A stretch of DNA of 16,299 bases from Urinicoccus sp. (GTDB lineage Bacteria > Bacillota > Clostridia > Tissierellales > Peptoniphilaceae). How positions within the stretch are numbered: position 1 is the stretch's first letter; every line of letters begins with the position of its first letter. Location of the stretch: NCBI GenBank assembly GCA_029983435.1, contig JASBZN010000014.1:1-16299 (forward strand), read 5' to 3'. Under the pieces are notes generated by a model. The model searched no databases. It was given only the letters and a program-made list of their open reading frames with translations, and was not told where the DNA came from. The position numbers were made by a program, and so were the translations under genes. Shown one piece after another: positions 13,672-16,299 of this stretch.

Positions 13672-15038
13672 TTCCCCCTCCTTCTACTTCTTCCTAAGCG
13701 ATTGTTTATGATTTTATTATCCTCCAAGGCCAGTTCTCCATTAATCCAAACCTGCTTAATACCTAATGGAGGTTTTTGTCCATCTTCAAAACTGGCACAA
13801 TCTTCTATTTCTTCTGGGTCAAAAAGGACCATGTCTGCTCGGTAACCCGGTTCAATTTTCCCTATTTCCTTATCCAAACCCAATCGCTTGGCTGGTTGTA
13901 AGGTAGCTTTGTAAAGAGCCTCTTCCAAGGTTAAAACCCCTTCTCTAACATAGGGTCCCAAAACTCTAGGAAAGGTTCCAGCTCCTCTAGGGTGGCCATT
14001 CCCTTCTTTATATAGTCCATCACTTGCAATCATTACATAGGGTTTTTTTAAGCTTTTCTTAATTTCATATTCATTCATTACCTTTGCAATTACCAGCATA
14101 TCTGGATGGTTCTTCCGGATTTCTTGAAAGGAATCATCGTCCAGTTCCAAGTCAGAATAGGGTTCTTCTGTCAATTGAATATCTTCATAAGAAGCATTCC
14201 ATTTTTTTAAAAAATCTCCTTCAAAAACCGATGTTCCTATTTGGGTAGAAAAAGCATTGTAGGGATAGGTATCCACCAATAGATCCACCCCTTGATTTAA
14301 ATTTTCTTCAATGGTCTTTAAGCACCCTTCCATTTTCCCATAAGCACAACAGGAAGATAAATGAGAAATTTGAAATGGAATTTGACTGCGACGGGCAATT
14401 TCCGCCATTTCTTTAATCCCTTCATTGGCCATATATCCGTCATAGCGGCTATGGGCAGCCACAAACAAATCTTGCCGACCGTAAAAAGGACGTAAGGCTT
14501 CTAAAATCTCATCTACTGTTAGATAGGGATTGTATTCAATACCAAAGGTTATTCCAAAGGCTCCATCCTCTACTTGTTCTTTTAAAATTTTTTGAATTTC
14601 AAGCATTTGCTCTTTTGTGGGTTTTTCATTCTCTAAAACTCCCACCTCTTTGCGAATAGAATTATAACCAGCTCCCAGGCAATAGTTAATGGGGCTGCCA
14701 TTTTTATCCACTGTATCTAAAAAGGTATGAAAGTCCGTCTTTTCACTGCCACAGTTTCCGCCCATGGCTGTTGTTACACCCATCTTCAACATACACTCTG
14801 CAATGTCGTAGGTATTGTCCCCAGTTTGAGAGAAATCTTCTTCATGCATATGAATGTCCACAAAGCCAGGAGATAAAACCAACCCTTCCCCATCAAAAAC
14901 CTTATCCGCTGGATAGTCTTTTTCTAAGCTGAGAATGATTCCATCTTCTACTGTCACATCTGTTGTTATCCATTTTGATTTTTCTCTTAGGTTTAAAAGA
15001 CGTACATTTTTAATTTGTTGTTTCATGGTCTTTCTCAT
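13668..15038 (-). CDS. D-aminoacylase-like amidohydrolase (N-acyl-D-amino-acid deacylase family)
   Basis: A 456-residue amidohydrolase-superfamily enzyme, slightly shorter than typical D-aminoacylases (about 480). The expected zinc-site residues of that family are all present: HxH in DIHMH (63, 65), Cys96 in GGNCGS, His196 (AAHSRYDG), His226 (QISHLSS) and Asp340 (IASDG). The family signature HPRGAGTFPRVLGPYVRE (349-366) and the closing EPGYRADMVLFDP are clear. Likely reaction: removal of an acyl group from an N-acyl-D-amino acid or D-amino-acid dipeptide in the cytoplasm. The first ATG (15038) directly follows GAGGAGGAG; an ATG four codons later (15026) is an alternative start but has a weaker site. 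It is the first gene of the operon with M20 (4-base overlap) and YfcC. The C-terminus is strongly basic (RSRRRGK). Confidence 0.9.
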   Translation of the reverse strand: MRKTMKQQIKNVRLLNLREKSKWITTDVTVEDGIILSLEKDYPADKVFDGEGLVLSPGFVDIHMHEEDFSQTGDNTYDIAECMLKMGVTTAMGGNCGSEKTDFHTFLDTVDKNGSPINYCLGAGYNSIRKEVGVLENEKPTKEQMLEIQKILKEQVEDGAFGITFGIEYNPYLTVDEILEALRPFYGRQDLFVAAHSRYDGYMANEGIKEMAEIARRSQIPFQISHLSSCCAYGKMEGCLKTIEENLNQGVDLLVDTYPYNAFSTQIGTSVFEGDFLKKWNASYEDIQLTEEPYSDLELDDDSFQEIRKNHPDMLVIAKVMNEYEIKKSLKKPYVMIASDGLYKEGNGHPRGAGTFPRVLGPYVREGVLTLEEALYKATLQPAKRLGLDKEIGKIEPGYRADMVLFDPEEIEDCASFEDGQKPPLGIKQVWINGELALEDNKIINNRLGRSRRRGK

Positions 15039-15134
15039 CTCCTCCTCTATTCCCTCAAGAAGAAATCGTTTTTATCACCAATACTTTGTTAAAATTTTTT
15101 CTTATTCTTTTCATAGAGGGATCTTTGTTTTTTA

Positions 15135-15143
15135 TTTATACCA
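15135..15143 (-). promoter_or_regulatory. Candidate extended -10 promoter of the D-aminoacylase operon
   Basis: TGGTATAAA on the - strand is a TGN extended -10 (TATAAA, 5/6) about 97 bases before the start codon. No good -35 is visible. Confidence 0.4.
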
Positions 15144-15293
15144 CTTTCTTTTTCAATAAAACACAAGAGGAGGATTTAATTTTCTTCTTTAGGAAATACC
15201 TCCACCTTTTTCCTCTGCTTTTTCTTTGTTATAAAGGCATTTCTACGGTTTCTATTCAAGGTATTTTCCTCTAAATCTTTTTACTCAAAAAAT

Positions 15294-15353
15294 ACAGGGG
15301 AAGGCAAAATCTTTTTGCACAAAAAAATTTTTTAGAAATATTTTTCGCCCTGT
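15294..15353. repeat. Cluster of nested inverted repeats
   Basis: ACAGGG (15294-15299) pairs with CCCTGT (15348-15353). Between them lie GCAAAA-TCT-TTTTGC (15304-15318), A7T6 (15321-15333) and GAAATATTTTTC. The cluster lies upstream of both divergent promoters, so it may be a protein-binding or bent-DNA element rather than a transcribed leader. Confidence 0.35.
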
Positions 15354-15376
15354 GAAAGGCTATCTTTAGAGAAATG

Positions 15377-15445
15377 TTTTCCTTTTCCCCGTCTTTTCTT
15401 CCTTCTCCCTCCTCTTCTTTTTCTGTTTTTTCCTTGTTTTCTCCT
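15377..15445 (+). other. Polypyrimidine tract before the C69 gene promoter
   Basis: 66 of 69 bases on the + strand are C or T (G only at 15391, 15425 and 15436), with 33 unbroken pyrimidines at 15392-15424. It ends within the promoter of the exported dipeptidase gene. Confidence 0.7.
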
Positions 15446-15461
15446 GGATACATGTTATAAT
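15434..15461 (+). promoter_or_regulatory. Promoter of the C69 dipeptidase gene
   Basis: TTGTTT (15434-15439), a 16-bp spacer and a perfect TATAAT (15456-15461), with TG upstream giving an extended -10 (TGTTATAAT). The leader is about 24 nt, and an AAAGGA ribosome-binding site lies about 8-9 bases before the ATG at 15492. Confidence 0.8.
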
Positions 15462-15491
15462 GTTGTCATAAACTAAGAAAGGATGACGTAT

Positions 15492-16299
15492 ATGAAAACC
15501 TATTTCAAAAAAGTCCTAGCAACTGCTCTTGTTGGTGTTTTTTTACTCACACCAATGACCGAAGTTCTAGCTTGTACTGGAGTTATTGTCGGTAAAAAAG
15601 TTTCTGCAGATGGCAATCCTATGATTGGCCGGACCGAAGACTGGTCCTCCGCTTACAACAAAACAGTTATTGCAACGCCTGCAAAAACTTACAAAAAAGG
15701 CGACATGTATAAAGATGTTTACGGATTTACTTACCCCATGCCTGAAAAAACTTATGCCACTGTGACTGTTCCAGATGGCTACCAAGATGATGGGGACATT
15801 TTCGAAGCAACAGGTTGGAATGAAAACGGTGTTACTATGACAGCAACCGTTACAGCAACAGCAAATGATAAGGCTTTGGCTGCCGATCCATTAACAGACC
15901 ATGGTCTTTACGAATCTTCTGTAGTCAGTGTTGTACTCCCTCGGATTAAAACTGCTCGAGAAGGCGTTGATGTTCTAGCAGATATTATGAATACCAAGGG
16001 TTTACAAGAAGGTGCCATTGTTGTTATCGCAGACCAAAATGAAATTTGGTACATGGAACTTCTTGCTGGCCACCAATATGTTGCCATTAAGCATCCAGAC
16101 GATACCTTCTCTGTTTTCCCCAACTGCTTTATGTTAGGTAAAGTAGATGTTAAGGACAAAGAAAATGTTGTCGCTTCTAAAAACTTAGTTAACCTTGCTA
16201 AACAAAATGGTTTCTTAGTTGAAGAAAACGGACTCATCAACGTTCAAAAAACTTATGCTGAACCTCTAGCTTCCGGTAATAGAGACCGTCTATGGGGTG
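15492..16299 (+). CDS. Exported C69-family (PepD/U34) dipeptidase, 3'-truncated by window edge
   Basis: The first 269 codons of a secreted dipeptidase; the frame is open at the right edge. A Sec signal is evident: basic MKTYFKK, a hydrophobic core at about 8-20, and the small-residue end EVLA. Cys28 follows directly (LACTGVIVGKK), and in family C69 this Cys is the N-terminal nucleophile of an Ntn-hydrolase fold, so removal of the first 27 residues exposes the active site. ADGNPMIGRTEDW (39-51) matches the conserved second motif, whose Arg (47) is expected in the active site. WNENGVTMTATVTATAN and IADQNEIWYMELLAGHQY are further typical stretches. Likely role: hydrolysis of dipeptides outside the membrane, feeding the amino-acid importers nearby. 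The site also resembles a weak lipobox (VLAC); lipidation would block the nucleophile, so signal peptidase I cleavage or self-processing is more likely. Family members are about 450-550 residues, so roughly half is seen. Confidence 0.93.
   Translation, partial: MKTYFKKVLATALVGVFLLTPMTEVLACTGVIVGKKVSADGNPMIGRTEDWSSAYNKTVIATPAKTYKKGDMYKDVYGFTYPMPEKTYATVTVPDGYQDDGDIFEATGWNENGVTMTATVTATANDKALAADPLTDHGLYESSVVSVVLPRIKTAREGVDVLADIMNTKGLQEGAIVVIADQNEIWYMELLAGHQYVAIKHPDDTFSVFPNCFMLGKVDVKDKENVVASKNLVNLAKQNGFLVEENGLINVQKTYAEPLASGNRDRLWG

Larger units (their letters stand above)
15039..15491. other. 453-bp divergent intergenic region
   Basis: It separates the D-aminoacylase operon (-) from the C69 dipeptidase gene (+). 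It holds a candidate promoter for each side, an imperfect inverted repeat (15191-15201 with 15259-15270), a cluster of nested short inverted repeats (15294-15353) and a long polypyrimidine tract (15377-15445). Two short reading frames in it lack a Shine-Dalgarno and are low complexity, so I see no gene here. Confidence 0.7.

Noticed and set aside
15086..15274. Short + strand reading frame starting at TTG, with a hydrophobic product
   Set aside because: No Shine-Dalgarno, a composition explained by T-rich intergenic DNA, and overlap with the promoter region of the divergent operon.
15271..15453. Short - strand reading frame rich in Glu and Lys
   Set aside because: It is the complement of the polypyrimidine tract, low complexity, without a ribosome-binding site.

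Overview
The window is AT-rich, has strong Gram-positive Shine-Dalgarno sites (AGGAGG type), extended -10 promoters and Firmicute-type genes. It looks like chromosome from a low-GC anaerobic Firmicute that ferments amino acids and peptides (Clostridia/Tissierellia type; genus not determinable by eye). There are no rRNA or tRNA genes, insertion sequences, phage genes or CRISPR arrays. The content is chromosomal housekeeping and metabolism, dominated by amino-acid and peptide transport and hydrolysis.

Layout. (1) 2-1537, +: the 3' part of a large, poorly characterised protein with helix-turn-helix-like segments; its reading frame is still open at the left edge. (2) 1543-1590: a shared bidirectional terminator. 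(3) 1600-2922, -: a sodium-dependent NSS/SNF amino-acid symporter. (4) 2923-3223: a divergent regulatory region with promoters for both sides and a pair of 8-bp direct repeats. (5) 3224-5177, +: an OmpR-type response regulator and its histidine kinase, with overlapping ends. Their terminator lies inside the coding end of the next, convergent gene. (6) 5149-5742, -: a uracil-DNA-glycosylase-fold protein. (7) 5815-9277, -: an apparent operon brnQ, YtcJ-like amidohydrolase, SSAT-like GNAT acetyltransferase, headed by a leader that can fold into a closed three-stem structure. (8) 9532-10857, -: an NCS2 purine permease with a TTG start and its own promoter and terminator. (9) 11001-15038, -: a tightly coupled operon of D-aminoacylase-like amidohydrolase, M20 amidohydrolase and YfcC-family carrier. 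(10) 15039-15491: a 453-bp divergent intergenic region with a long polypyrimidine tract. (11) 15492 to the right edge, +: an exported C69-family dipeptidase, cut by the window end.

How the genes fit together. Three transporters (NSS, BrnQ, YfcC) and four hydrolases (C69 dipeptidase, M20, D-aminoacylase-like, YtcJ-like) suggest a region for scavenging amino acids, peptides and N-acylated amino acids. The most coherent module is the D-aminoacylase/M20/YfcC operon, which would take up or exchange a substrate and deacylate N-acyl amino acids. No clearly new defence or mobile system is visible. The points most worth checking are the structured brnQ leader with its orphan ribosome-binding site, the terminator embedded in a convergent gene, and the direct repeats in front of the two-component system.
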